Assembly: GCA_047602475.1 (NCBI GenBank)
Contig: JASGHE010000002.1
Coordinates: 1,240,001 to 1,304,000, forward strand
Length of the DNA stretch: 64,000 nt
DNA from: JAEUIE01 sp047602475
GTDB lineage: Bacteria > Planctomycetota > Planctomycetia > Gemmatales > HRBIN36
Direction: 5' to 3'
The position numbers and the translations under genes were made by a program. Below are positions 9,701-17,337 of the stretch, one piece after another. The notes beneath the pieces are model-generated. The model was not told the origin of the DNA. It saw only the letters and a program-made list of their open reading frames with translations, and did no database searches. How positions within the stretch are numbered: position 1 is the first letter of the stretch; each line of letters starts with the position of its first letter.

Positions 9701-9795
9701 ACCACTACCTGATGGGCAAGCCCGCCCCCGAATGGTGGAAGGACGGTGTGCCCCATTTGAAGATGGATGAGCACCTGAAGGGACGCAAGCAGTAG
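6769..9795 (+). CDS. Exported S9 family prolyl oligopeptidase-like serine peptidase
   Basis: A large secreted peptidase of about 1008 residues. I place the start at GTG 6769 (TTG 6772 is equivalent): GGGAG lies six to nine bases upstream and the leader VLRKNILRLLLLSTIFFVSAAMSPLPA begins at once. An ATG at 6736 and a TTG at 6679 are possible but have weaker ribosome sites. After the leader comes a coiled coil (QVAELEKKLADLQKQLAELKKK), then a beta-propeller-like region. A Lys/Glu-rich linker (KKEEVKKEEPKKEEPKKEES, around residue 385) interrupts the propeller. The C-terminal alpha/beta hydrolase domain has the nucleophile motif GLHGHSWGGYQT, the acid in LLHNDKDGAVDF and the histidine in KGENHGLAK. 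It probably degrades periplasmic peptides. Confidence 0.9.
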   Translation: MLRKNILRLLLLSTIFFVSAAMSPLPADDKDQVAELEKKLADLQKQLAELKKKEPLAASAKKLLSIKDADSWRTIRAANFSGDGKWFAHRVGPAEGDGEVILRNVADGKETKFPAGGGFGQLQFSFDSKWLAFSVTPYVKPGGPSSAPRPKSKVVLVNLANLEKTELEGVSSVEFSGEGATHIVYRKSGDAPPATPIAFGPPGVIAVPSAAPTTTGHTGTDLVLRNLGTGLEVVQGNVADYSFNKQGNWLVTTIDAAGQTGNGVYLHDLKTGTMYPIEASKAGYRNISWNEDRTAFTITKSVDDPGYEGKWISIIGFTNLGPSPTKTVYDPKGDKDFPTGFAISSNRIPSWSEALDAFQFGIAERKKKEEGKEGTSGIPSKTVEKKEEVKKEEPKKEEPKKEESATPTRASAASTGPKPDLVIWHWKDERLQPMQALQATTDKLHTYAAEYRVKEKKFYRLGDEAVKSVSPAVKQRYAIGRDVKPYEYMSNLDGRRYADIYVTDLSNGSRKKALTKQQYVFSTSPTGTHFLYYEDGHFFAYDMTAMKSANLTKSITGTSFIDDEDDHNMNKPPHQSMGWSRDGSTVVLSDGWDLWAVKVDGSGGKNLTGNGKKDHIRYQGITQYEPEPKPGYDFAKPLYVTMFGEFTKKGGIGRIEPNTTGVKQLLWGDYSYGLPIKARQADVFAYTRQSAIDSPDYYLTDASFKEAKKITDSNPQQKDYQWCSGVKIIDYTGTAGKKLQGTLFLPANYEAGKKYPTVIYIYEKLTQGTNQYTPPGFRGGFNKSIYTSNGYAVLTPDITYRINDPGKSSVECILPALDAAIATGVVDGSKVGLHGHSWGGYQTAFAITQTKRFAAAIAGAPLTDLISMYSSVYWNSGSANQPIFESSQGRFTAGYWDQQEAYIRNSPVYFAKNVATPLLLLHNDKDGAVDFTQGVEYYNTLRRLQKPVVMLQYKGENHGLAKTENQKDYAVRMREFFDHYLMGKPAPEWWKDGVPHLKMDEHLKGRKQ

Positions 9796-9802
9796 GCTTC
9801 TC

Positions 9803-9840
9803 CCTCTCCCCCTTGGGGAGAGGGGCCGGGGGTGAGGGGT
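9803..9840. repeat. C/G-rich palindromic repeat after the peptidase gene
   Basis: The arms CCTCTCCCC (9803-9811) and GGGGAGAGG (9815-9823) form a perfect nine-base hairpin and are followed by a ccgggggtgagggg tail. It belongs to the same family as the copies at 2934, 40701 and 42134. It sits nine bases after the peptidase stop, so it may act as its terminator. Confidence 0.6.
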
Positions 9841-9881
9841 TTCTTGATCGATATTTCCGGTTGAAATAAAAGCTACCATCT

Positions 9882-10683
9882 ATGCCCATCATTCAAGCTA
9901 ACAGCGTCGACCTTTACTATGAATCGATAGGCACCGGCGAGCCGTTGTTGCTGATCGCCGGGTTTGCCTGCGATCACACCATCTGGGCTAAGGTAGTGCC
10001 GGCGCTGGCCAGGCTGTATCGTGTCATTTCCATTGATAACCGTGGCATGGGGCAATCGCCAGCTTCGAAGACACCTGCCAGCGTTCGCGACATGGCTGAA
10101 GACGCGGCAGGAGTGCTGAAGGCGCTAGGACTTGGACCGGTCCATGTCGCCGGCCATTCGATGGGAGGGATGATCGCCCAGGAGTTGGCCCTCGCTCATC
10201 CTGAACTGGTGCGTTCACTTTCGCTGCTGGCGTCCTTCGCACAAACCGATGCTCGCGGGAAGCGCGATCATCGAAAGCTGGGGCGATATGCCCACAAAGG
10301 TTGATCCGCTCACGATGACCAAGGCCCTGCTGCCCTGGATGTATACCAATGGCTTCTATTCTCAGCCGGGCGTCATCGACAAGTTGATCCAGTTGATCAT
10401 GTCTAACCCCAACCCTCCCAGTGCCCAGGCGATCTACGATCAGAGCCGGGCGATCAGTGCGAGCGACACCACGGACCGTCTGCATGAAATAAGCTGTCCA
10501 ACGCTGGTCGTGGTGGGCAGCGACGACATTCTCGCTCCGGTTTCTTCCTCTCAGCAGTTGGCTCAGGGCATTCGAGGGTCGGAGTTGGTCGTTCTGGAGA
10601 AGACGGGGCATGGGCTTTTGATTGAATCGCCGGAGATGGTGGTGAGGGCGATGCTTGGTTTTCTCTCTCGATGCAAGAGTTAG
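9882..10683 (+). pseudogene. Alpha/beta hydrolase, one frameshift
   Basis: A cytoplasmic alpha/beta-fold hydrolase of the 3-oxoadipate enol-lactonase/BioH type. The N-terminal frame begins MPIIQANSVDLYYESIGTG and carries the oxyanion region LLIAGFACDHTIW, the DNRGMGQSP turn and the nucleophile elbow VAGHSMGGMIAQELAL. The C-terminal frame gives LVVVGSDDILAPVSSS (acid) and LEKTGHGLLIESPE (histidine). The frames switch at the GGG of 10257-10259; removing one G joins FAQTDARG to SAIIESWGD. The catalytic triad is then complete in about 266 residues. The substrate is unknown. It ends two bases before the stop of the convergent shikimate kinase gene. Confidence 0.88.
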
Positions 10684-10684
10684 T

Positions 10685-11212
10685 CTAACTCCTGGCCGAT
10701 GTCCTTAAAGTTTCGATCATTCCAACCACCTCATCCCCGCTGCGGGCCGGCTCATCACCGTGGCAGACAACGCTCAGATGAGCATACTTCACATACAGCG
10801 GATGTCGTTCCCGCCAAAGATCGGTCATGGTCTTCCCCGGAGCGATAACCACGCCGCGCACTTTCAAATCACCAGCCCGCTGTTTCAATTCAGCAACCGG
10901 AACATCGAGATAGACTACGGTGCTGATCGACCGTAGATACTGCATGGCTGCATCGACATAGATGACGCTGCCGCCGGTGGAGATGACTTGTTTGGTACCA
11001 GTCACCTTCTGAACGTAGGCTGCTTCGATCTGCAGAAACTCATCAAAACCGACCACATCAATGATCTCTTCCAGCCGCTTGCCTTCGCCTCGTTCGATGA
11101 AGTGATCGGTATCGAAGAACGTCCAGCCCCAGTGCCTGGCAAGGTGTTGACCGATGGTGGTCTTGCCTGAGCCGGGCATGCCGATCAAGGTGACGTTCTC
11201 TTTTGATGCCAT
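10685..11212 (-). CDS. aroK: Shikimate kinase
   Basis: It phosphorylates shikimate to shikimate 3-phosphate in aromatic amino acid synthesis. The ATG at 11212 is preceded by GAGG at eight bases. The P-loop GMPGSGKTT occurs near residue 11, the shikimate-binding DTDHFIE at about 33, the ISTGGS motif (usual GGG form) at about 78, and the lid region LKVRGVV further on. At 175 residues it has the usual length. The lid arginine environment differs from the standard LxxRxRPLL form, so the substrate could be a related small molecule. It stands alone, divergent from fhcB by about 85 bp. Confidence 0.85.
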   Translation of the reverse strand: MASKENVTLIGMPGSGKTTIGQHLARHWGWTFFDTDHFIERGEGKRLEEIIDVVGFDEFLQIEAAYVQKVTGTKQVISTGGSVIYVDAAMQYLRSISTVVYLDVPVAELKQRAGDLKVRGVVIAPGKTMTDLWRERHPLYVKYAHLSVVCHGDEPARSGDEVVGMIETLRTSARS

Positions 11213-11296
11213 TCTGCTATCCTCAATTTCGATGGTGAATTGTAAAGACTCCGCTACCATCATGCCAACCCTGTTCTCGAGATGTTTTGATCAGCC

Positions 11297-12427
11297 TTGC
11301 CTAGCGTATCCACCCCATTGACCACTGGTCCCGTTGTTTGTGCTGGTTGCGGCGCACTGTGCGATGATATTCTGCTCGATGGCACCAGCAAGCTGTGTGG
11401 CCGGGGCGTGGACTTCATGCAGAAGTTGCCGGGGTTCACGGGAAGGGCTTGGAGTCATGGGAAGGCTATCCCGCAGAGCGATGCCATCACACAAGCCCGA
11501 CAGTTGCTACAAGCTTCAAAAGCACCAGGCATCCTCGGGCTGACACTCGTTACCGTGGAAGCCGTCACCGCCGCAGTGAAACTGGCACAACAATTATCTG
11601 CCTGGCTCAGTCCCTGGCCCCCCGATCCGATCCGCTTCTGGGGGCATCATGCTCCCGACCTGGCTCTCAGCCGGGCGGAGCTCGAGCAGGCAGCGGACCT
11701 CGTCCTCTATCTCGATTTTGAGAACGGAGTCGATGCGGTTCAGCCTCGGCAACGGGAACGACATCTCTCTCGTGGATTGGGCCTGAAGCGCAAGCAAATG
11801 GATATTCGCTGGTCTGCCTCGGAACGCCACCACAACATTATTAACCTTCGACTGCATCTGGAACGACAAGCCACGTTGAATGCTGAATTGAAGCTGCTGG
11901 CTGAGGCGATCAGTTCATCCCGCTGTGTCCAGCTCTTCTTCAATGCCCAACTGGCCCAAGACGATCCGCACTACATCGAACAATGGCAACACCTGGCTGC
12001 TCAACAGCGTAAACACCGCCGCATGGGAGTGTCTTTATTGGGCAGCACCGGCAAACGCGCCACTGTCACCGAAACCCTCACCTGGCTGACCGGCTACCCT
12101 GGCCCCTTGCACTTCGCCAACAACACGATTCGTTACTTGCCCCATGTCGGCGAAGTTGATCAACTCATGAAGCAAAATGCTCTCGATACGATCCTCTGGC
12201 TGGGCACTCGACCCACTCATGGGGCCAAGAATGCCAAGCAGATCGTTATCGCTGCTGATCCACAGCATGATGTTGAGGTCGCCCTGGAAGTACCGGGACT
12301 TCATCCCGCGCTGGACGCTCATTTGATTCGTGGCGATGGTATCATGCTGCGTCTGGCAGGGGCCAATCCAGGCCAATCTGATCCGATGGCACAACTGCTG
12401 ACCTCGTTGACGGAGGGCCAGCCATGA
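11297..12427 (+). CDS. fhcB: Formylmethanofuran dehydrogenase subunit B / formyltransferase-hydrolase subunit (FhcB)
   Basis: Subunit B of the H4MPT-linked C1 pathway. In aerobic bacteria the Fhc complex handles formyl groups from formyl-tetrahydromethanopterin rather than reducing CO2. The start is TTG 11297, giving MPSVSTPLTTGPVVCAGCGALCDDI. The CAGCGALC segment keeps the CxxCxxxC spacing of the archaeal subunit. The rest shows blocks found in FwdB homologs (WGHHAPDLALSRAELEQAADLVLYLD, LGTRPTHGAKNAKQIVIAADPQ). It is shorter than archaeal FwdB (376 residues). The stop overlaps the fhcA start by four bases (ATGA), so the two are translated together. Subunits C and D are not in this window. 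Confidence 0.8.
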   Translation: MPSVSTPLTTGPVVCAGCGALCDDILLDGTSKLCGRGVDFMQKLPGFTGRAWSHGKAIPQSDAITQARQLLQASKAPGILGLTLVTVEAVTAAVKLAQQLSAWLSPWPPDPIRFWGHHAPDLALSRAELEQAADLVLYLDFENGVDAVQPRQRERHLSRGLGLKRKQMDIRWSASERHHNIINLRLHLERQATLNAELKLLAEAISSSRCVQLFFNAQLAQDDPHYIEQWQHLAAQQRKHRRMGVSLLGSTGKRATVTETLTWLTGYPGPLHFANNTIRYLPHVGEVDQLMKQNALDTILWLGTRPTHGAKNAKQIVIAADPQHDVEVALEVPGLHPALDAHLIRGDGIMLRLAGANPGQSDPMAQLLTSLTEGQP

Positions 12428-14025
12428 GCCAACGACTTATCCTGCGTGGTGGTCAGATTTACGATCCTGCTAACGGTGTTGATGGCCAGGTTCGTGATAT
12501 CTATGTCCACGACGGCCAGATTGTCGCTGCCTTCGATCAGAAGCTGGCGGACAAGGTGATTGATCTGCAAGGCATGGTCGTCATGCCGGGCGGGGTCGAT
12601 ATGCATTGCCACATCGCCGGGCCGACAGTCAATCGAGCACGACGGTTGCTGCCTGAACATGTCGCCCAGGGTCAGTTGCTGAACTCTGCCATCCTCACCG
12701 GGCAGAAGTATGCTGCGTTGGGATACACCACCGCTATCGAAGCAGCGGTCGCTGCCACCGCAGCTAGGCAGGCTCATTTCGAGATGCAGGATACGCCTAA
12801 CCTCGACAAAGGATTCCTGCTGCTGCTCGGCAACCATGAACAGGTGCTACAGACACTAACGAAGAACGATCCCCATCAACTTCGTGATCTCGTTGCTGCC
12901 CTGCTCCACCGTACCGGAGCGTTCGGTATCAAGATCGTCAACCCCGGCTGCGTCGCCAACTGGCAACGGCACGGCGGCAACCCACTAGGCGTTGATTCAA
13001 TAGATGCCCCACTTGGCAGCAGCACCCTCACGCCCCGTTCCATCCTCACTCAACTGGCTGACGTGGCTCAGGCCCTGAAACTGCCTCACGCCATCCACGT
13101 GCATGCCAATCGGCTCGGGGTGCCGGGCAATGTTGATATCACACTGCAAACGCTCTCAGCCCTGCAAGGCCGTCGTCATCATCTCACCCATGTACAGTTC
13201 CATGCCTATGGCAACAACAACGGAGCCATCACCAGTGCTGCCCAGCGATTGATGGATCACATCAACAGCCATCCCGATACTACGTGTGACATTGGCCAGG
13301 TAATGTTTGGCCCCGCTGTTACCGTGACCGAGGATTCGCCGCTCGAATATCTGCTCTGGCAACTGACCGGCCAGCGCTGGGTGAATCTCGATGTCGAGCT
13401 TGAATCGGGTTGTGGCATGCTGCCGTTCGAGTTTAGGGACAAGAGCACGCTGCACGCCTGGCAGTGGGCCATCGGGCTGGAACTGTTCCTGCTCGCCGCT
13501 GATCCCTGGCGAGTGGCGCTCTCGACCGATCATCCCAACGGGGCATCGTTCCTGGCTTATCCCAAGATCATCGCCTTGCTGATGGATGCGAATCTTCGTC
13601 AGGAAGAATTGAAGCGATTGCCAGTAGCAGTACGAGAGAAGACACTGCTGCGGGAGTTGAAGCGGCAGTATTCGCTGAACGAGATCGCCATCATTACCCG
13701 CGCCGGCCCGGCTCGTATCCTGGGGCTAAAGCACAAGGGCCAGTTGGGTATTGGTGCCGATGCGGATATTACTGTTTATGCCCCACAGCAGAACCGGGAA
13801 GCGATGTTCAGCTCGCCCCGTTACGTGATCAAGGCCGGGCGGATCATTGTGGAAGAGGGCCATTTGCGTTCATCGGTGGCTGGCACAACAATGGCTTGCA
13901 CTACGCCGCTGGAAGCGTCCGGTGAACAGCTGCTGAAGCTGTGGTTCACCGAGAAGGGTAGCTATGCCTATGATCAGTTCGGCGTGACGCCTCGGCATCG
14001 AGAAGCGATTCAGTTAATCAAGTAG
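12424..14025 (+). CDS. fhcA: Formylmethanofuran dehydrogenase subunit A / amidohydrolase subunit (FhcA)
   Basis: An amidohydrolase-fold subunit that hydrolyses formylmethanofuran or an analogue to formate. At 533 residues it has the expected length. Metal-binding and conserved blocks are visible: MPGGVDMHCHIAGPTVNRARR (HxH), FGIKIVNPG, IHVHANRLG, LTHVQFHAYG and LSTDHPNGASF (catalytic Asp). The tail LGIGADADITVYAPQQ is the usual second beta-sandwich of amidohydrolases. It follows fhcB with a 4-bp overlap. A palindromic repeat lies about 27 bases after the stop. Together with fhcB it shows that this organism has the methanopterin-dependent formaldehyde/formate pathway known from planctomycetes and methylotrophs. 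Confidence 0.9.
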   Translation: MSQRLILRGGQIYDPANGVDGQVRDIYVHDGQIVAAFDQKLADKVIDLQGMVVMPGGVDMHCHIAGPTVNRARRLLPEHVAQGQLLNSAILTGQKYAALGYTTAIEAAVAATAARQAHFEMQDTPNLDKGFLLLLGNHEQVLQTLTKNDPHQLRDLVAALLHRTGAFGIKIVNPGCVANWQRHGGNPLGVDSIDAPLGSSTLTPRSILTQLADVAQALKLPHAIHVHANRLGVPGNVDITLQTLSALQGRRHHLTHVQFHAYGNNNGAITSAAQRLMDHINSHPDTTCDIGQVMFGPAVTVTEDSPLEYLLWQLTGQRWVNLDVELESGCGMLPFEFRDKSTLHAWQWAIGLELFLLAADPWRVALSTDHPNGASFLAYPKIIALLMDANLRQEELKRLPVAVREKTLLRELKRQYSLNEIAIITRAGPARILGLKHKGQLGIGADADITVYAPQQNREAMFSSPRYVIKAGRIIVEEGHLRSSVAGTTMACTTPLEASGEQLLKLWFTEKGSYAYDQFGVTPRHREAIQLIK

Positions 14026-14051
14026 TTCCGTATTGTTTGTCAAAACCTGTG

Positions 14052-14085
14052 CCACACTCCGATGTGTACTCGCATCGGGGTGTGG
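14052..14085. repeat. Palindromic intergenic element, copy 1
   Basis: The arms CCACAC-T-CCGATG and CATCGG-G-GTGTGG form an imperfect 13-base hairpin. It shares the string CTGTGCCACACTCCG with the reverse complement of the element at 14577. The two copies bracket the small membrane-protein gene in opposite orientation. This copy lies between convergent stops and could be a bidirectional terminator. Confidence 0.65.
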
Positions 14086-14102
14086 TTGCGAAGCACTACA
14101 CG

Positions 14103-14453
14103 TCATCCACTAAACTGTGCTCGATAACTTCTTCGATAAATCACAAGGAACACTAACAGTGTAACAGCCGATACGACAGACATGATGAATTTGAGCAAAT
14201 AAGGCTGGAATGGTTTTTCCTCGTCCAACTTCGTGTATAGGGTGTTGCCATACAGTTCGAGTTGCCACACGTTATCTGGAAGATGAATATAAGGTTGTGG
14301 ATCGTTACCACCGTAGCCAACAGTTCCGGCCTTCCGTTGTGTCCATTCGAGTCCGGGGAGGACAACGACTGAAACAAGCAAGCATGCCAGCGAAACTATG
14401 ACGCCGAGGAATGACCAGATCAGTGTGGAGTCAGAAGCGTTAGGCCGTTCCAT
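14103..14453 (-). CDS. Small membrane protein of unknown function (two membrane segments)
   Basis: I do not recognise the family. From the ATG at 14453 the product is 116 residues. A first membrane segment (LIWSFLGVIVSLACLLVSVVVLP) is followed by a polar loop of about 45 residues with conserved-looking Gly/Asn/Asp content (VGYGGNDPQPYIHLPDNVWQ). A second segment (FIMSVVSAVTLLVFLVIY) and a basic tail follow. A longer reading from TTG 14516 adds 21 charged residues but neither start has a clear ribosome site. It is flanked by the two palindromic elements at 14052 and 14577, as if it were a separate transcription unit. Confidence 0.55.
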   Translation of the reverse strand: MERPNASDSTLIWSFLGVIVSLACLLVSVVVLPGLEWTQRKAGTVGYGGNDPQPYIHLPDNVWQLELYGNTLYTKLDEEKPFQPYLLKFIMSVVSAVTLLVFLVIYRRSYRAQFSG

Positions 14454-14576
14454 TACAAGCTTTTGTTCAGTGGTATTTCTGTCTCTAAACTCTACTTCGT
14501 TTCGTGCCTTTTGCAACAGTTGACACGCTATTTAGAAGGAGCCTTCGAAATGGAAATGGCGTCAACTGTTCAGCAA

Positions 14577-14608
14577 CCACACCCCGTCGGAGTACCGACG
14601 GAGTGTGG
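14577..14608. repeat. Palindromic intergenic element, copy 2
   Basis: The arms CCACAC-C-CCGTCGG and CCGACGG-A-GTGTGG close on an AGTA loop. It is related to, and inverted relative to, the copy at 14052. It lies 11 bases after the stop of the aminotransferase gene and probably terminates it. Confidence 0.65.
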
Positions 14609-14619
14609 CACAGTCTTTA

Positions 14620-15812
14620 TTAACGTCTCGCCAGCGCAAAGGCTTCCGGCACCAGGTTCGATAGTCTGATGATCTCTTCCGGGCTGTTGTAGATATGGGT
14701 CGAAACCCGAAAGTAGGGGCCGTCCGGGTGTTCGACCATGTTGATCTCGATCTTGTATTTCTCCCAGAGATGCTTGCGGGCGGCATGGCCATCGACGTTC
14801 TTGGGCATCCGGAGTGCCGTCAGACCGCCTCGTAGTTCGGGATGATTGGGTGTGACGAGTTCCAGTCCTTCCAGGCCATCGAACTTTTCTCTTACGAGGC
14901 TGCTGAGTTCAAAGTGCCTGGCGCGGATGTTATCCTTGCCAATGTCATCAAGGAATTCGCAACCGATGCCTAGTGTCAGCCAGGGAGTGATGTCGCGGGT
15001 TCCTTCGAACTCGAAGGAACGCTGCCAGTAGGTGCAACCATAGTCGCCCTTCTCGTGGGCTTTTCTCTTGTCGTACTTATAGCCCCAGCTTACCTGCCAG
15101 GGTTGAATACGATCTTCGAGGCCGGGGGCGACGTAGAGGAAGCCCGCCCCGTTAGGGGCCATAAACCACTTGTGTAGATTGGTGGCGTAGAAGTCGACGC
15201 CGAGGGAATCCAGTTCCAGCGGGATCATGCCTGGGCCGTGAGCACCATCGACCAAGGTAAGAATGCCCCGCTCCCTGGCAGCCTGACAGATCGCCTTGAG
15301 GGGCAGGATCATCCCGAAGGTGTAGAGAATGTGGCTGAGGAAGAGCAGTTTCGTCTTGGGCCCCATCGCCCGAATCACTGCTTCGCTCACTTCTTCCGGC
15401 TCTTTCACTGCGATGGGCAACTGCATCATTCGTACTGGAATCTTCAGTCGTTCCGCTGCACGATCCCAGGACCACGCATGGCCAGGTATTCATGGTCGGT
15501 CGTCAGAATCTCGCCATCACTGGGCAGGCTGATCGAAGTAGTGATGAAGTTAATAGCCTGTGAGACGTTCTGGGCCAGGATCAACCGTTCGGGAGTAGTT
15601 CCGACGAACTCGGCCAGCCGACAGCGAGCCTTCCAGAGCGGCTCAGCGCTGGTACGCCAGACGTAGTCGACGGGGTTGCCATGCATCTTCTCTCGCAGGG
15701 CAACGGTTTGATCGTAAACCACTTTGGGCCCGATGCTGATCGACCCGGCATTGAGATAGGTCACATCAGGATGCTTGTAGACGCTGGCACGAACGGCTGA
15801 CCAATCGGGCAT
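14620..15812 (-). pseudogene. Class V aminotransferase (isopenicillin-N epimerase-like), one frameshift
   Basis: A PLP-dependent enzyme of the cysteine desulfurase/isopenicillin-N epimerase branch. The N-terminal frame runs MPDWSAVRASVYKHPDVTYLNAGSISIGP, then ERLILAQNVSQAINFI and GEILTTDHEYLAMR. The second frame continues MMQLPIAVKEPEEVSEAVIRAM, LLFLSHILYTFGMILPL, LTLVDGAHGPGMIPLEL (PLP-binding Asp) and NLHKWFMAPNGAGFLY (PLP-binding Lys). One base missing near 15474 joins them through WSWDRAAERLKIPVR, which reads correctly in the second frame. The corrected protein is about 397 residues, the normal length. Substrate unknown. It precedes the permease on the same strand in reverse order (permease downstream), which hints at an amino-acid function. 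Confidence 0.87.
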
Positions 15813-15833
15813 GATTCATCTCTCGAAGGGTTG

Positions 15834-17267
15834 CTACGTTGTTATAGCAACAGGCCCCGTCTTCCGTCGCCCAAAGACGAGGTAGTAAACTAGCGCCCCC
15901 AGCACGATGAAGCCGAGTCCCACCGACGACTGTTGCCATTGGGTGCGAATCGTCTCTTCCAGCACAAAGGCCATCGCTAACACATGAAGAATGGGGGCCC
16001 AAGGGTAGCCCCAACAGCGGAAAGGCCGTGGCAGGTTCGGTTCGAGGAACCGCATGCGGAACACTGCTGAGACCGCTAGCGTTTCAAAGATCACCGCGCC
16101 GAAGACGACGTAGTCGGTGAGAGTATCGAATGGGTTCTTATCGAAATCAACAACGTATTGGAATCGTCGGGCCAGTTCTGCGCCAATAATCAGAAGACAA
16201 GTCCAGAGACTTTGCAGCAGGATTGCCACCAGTGGAGTTGTTTCTTTGCCGGATGTATCGCTCATCCACTGGGGGAACAGGCCATCACGGGCGAGGGCAA
16301 AGTAGCCACGAGGACCAACAAGCAGACTGGCGTTCATGGCACCGATTGCAGAGACAAAGATGGCCAGCGAAACGATGCGCCCACCCCATTGACTGACGTT
16401 TCCCCCGAAAGGTAACAGTAATTTCTCGACAAAAGCCGAGGCGACAATCTTGCTGTTAGGCAAGTTTGCCATCTGTTCGGGAGTCAGCACCAAAGCGTAA
16501 GCAATGTTAGCTCCGATATATAGCCCGGCAATGATGGCGATGCCATACCCGAAGCCACGAGGGATGTTGCGCTGTGGCTCTTTCATATCCTCCGCTACCG
16601 CGCCCAGATCGGCCCAACCTTTATAGGCCCAGAGGATAGCCAGCATCGCCGCCGCCAGCCCAACGATGCGATTAGACTTCACCGGCATTTCGACCGCAAG
16701 TAGACTCGGTTCTGCCTGCCCTAAGACAAAGGGCAGGACCATGATGATGAGCAATGTGCCAATCTTGAGCCATGTTGTTATCCTTTGAAATTCACCGCCC
16801 CAACTAAGACCGACGGCGTTAATGATCGTCAGAAAGATGACCACCCCGAGAGAGCCCATTAACAAGCCAAAGGCATCAACATCGAGTTTGAGGAACTCGT
16901 TGAGAAGGGCTTCTGTCGCCAACCACGCCAATGCCGCGATCGACCCCGTGCGCATCACCCAGAACTCGATCCAGCCCCAGAGGAACCCCACCATCGGCCC
17001 GTAGCCTCGCTTGAGGTAGACGTAGTTGCCGCCCGCCTGCGGGAAGAGGGTGGCCAGTTCCGCAAGGGCCATCGTGCCAAAGAAAGCCAGTACGCCGCAG
17101 ATAATCCAGGCGAAGATGGCCCAGTCGAAGGCTCCTAATTCCTTTGCAACAATATGAGGCTTCTTGAAAACGCCGGTGCCAATGGTTCCCCCGACGACGA
17201 GGGCAATGGCGGTCGTCAGCCCCATGACACGAGGAAGCACTCTGGCAAATGATGAATTTGTTTGCAT
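15834..17267 (-). CDS. APC family amino acid permease
   Basis: An inner-membrane amino acid transporter of the APC superfamily (477 residues, about 12 membrane segments). The ATG at 17267 starts MQTNSSFARVLPRVMGLTTAIALVVGGTIGTGVFKKP; the GGTIGTGVF motif in the first helix is the substrate-binding signature. Further family blocks are ALAELATLFPQAGGNYVYLKRGYGP and WAYKGWADLGAVAEDMKEPQRNIPRG. An extension to GTG 17291 is possible. It is followed by the broken aminotransferase gene 22 bp downstream on the same strand, so they may form an operon. The individual substrate cannot be deduced. Confidence 0.9.
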   Translation of the reverse strand: MQTNSSFARVLPRVMGLTTAIALVVGGTIGTGVFKKPHIVAKELGAFDWAIFAWIICGVLAFFGTMALAELATLFPQAGGNYVYLKRGYGPMVGFLWGWIEFWVMRTGSIAALAWLATEALLNEFLKLDVDAFGLLMGSLGVVIFLTIINAVGLSWGGEFQRITTWLKIGTLLIIMVLPFVLGQAEPSLLAVEMPVKSNRIVGLAAAMLAILWAYKGWADLGAVAEDMKEPQRNIPRGFGYGIAIIAGLYIGANIAYALVLTPEQMANLPNSKIVASAFVEKLLLPFGGNVSQWGGRIVSLAIFVSAIGAMNASLLVGPRGYFALARDGLFPQWMSDTSGKETTPLVAILLQSLWTCLLIIGAELARRFQYVVDFDKNPFDTLTDYVVFGAVIFETLAVSAVFRMRFLEPNLPRPFRCWGYPWAPILHVLAMAFVLEETIRTQWQQSSVGLGFIVLGALVYYLVFGRRKTGPVAITT

Positions 17268-17337
17268 CGACCGAGTGTGACGGGGAGACACTCGGCGGTC
17301 AACAGAAAAGCAGATATTTGCTGAATCGAAAGTTCAG

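Noticed and set aside
14052..14608. CRISPR-like repeat arrangement
   Set aside because: Only two copies, 500 bases apart, inverted and separated by a gene; no regular spacers and no cas gene anywhere in the window.
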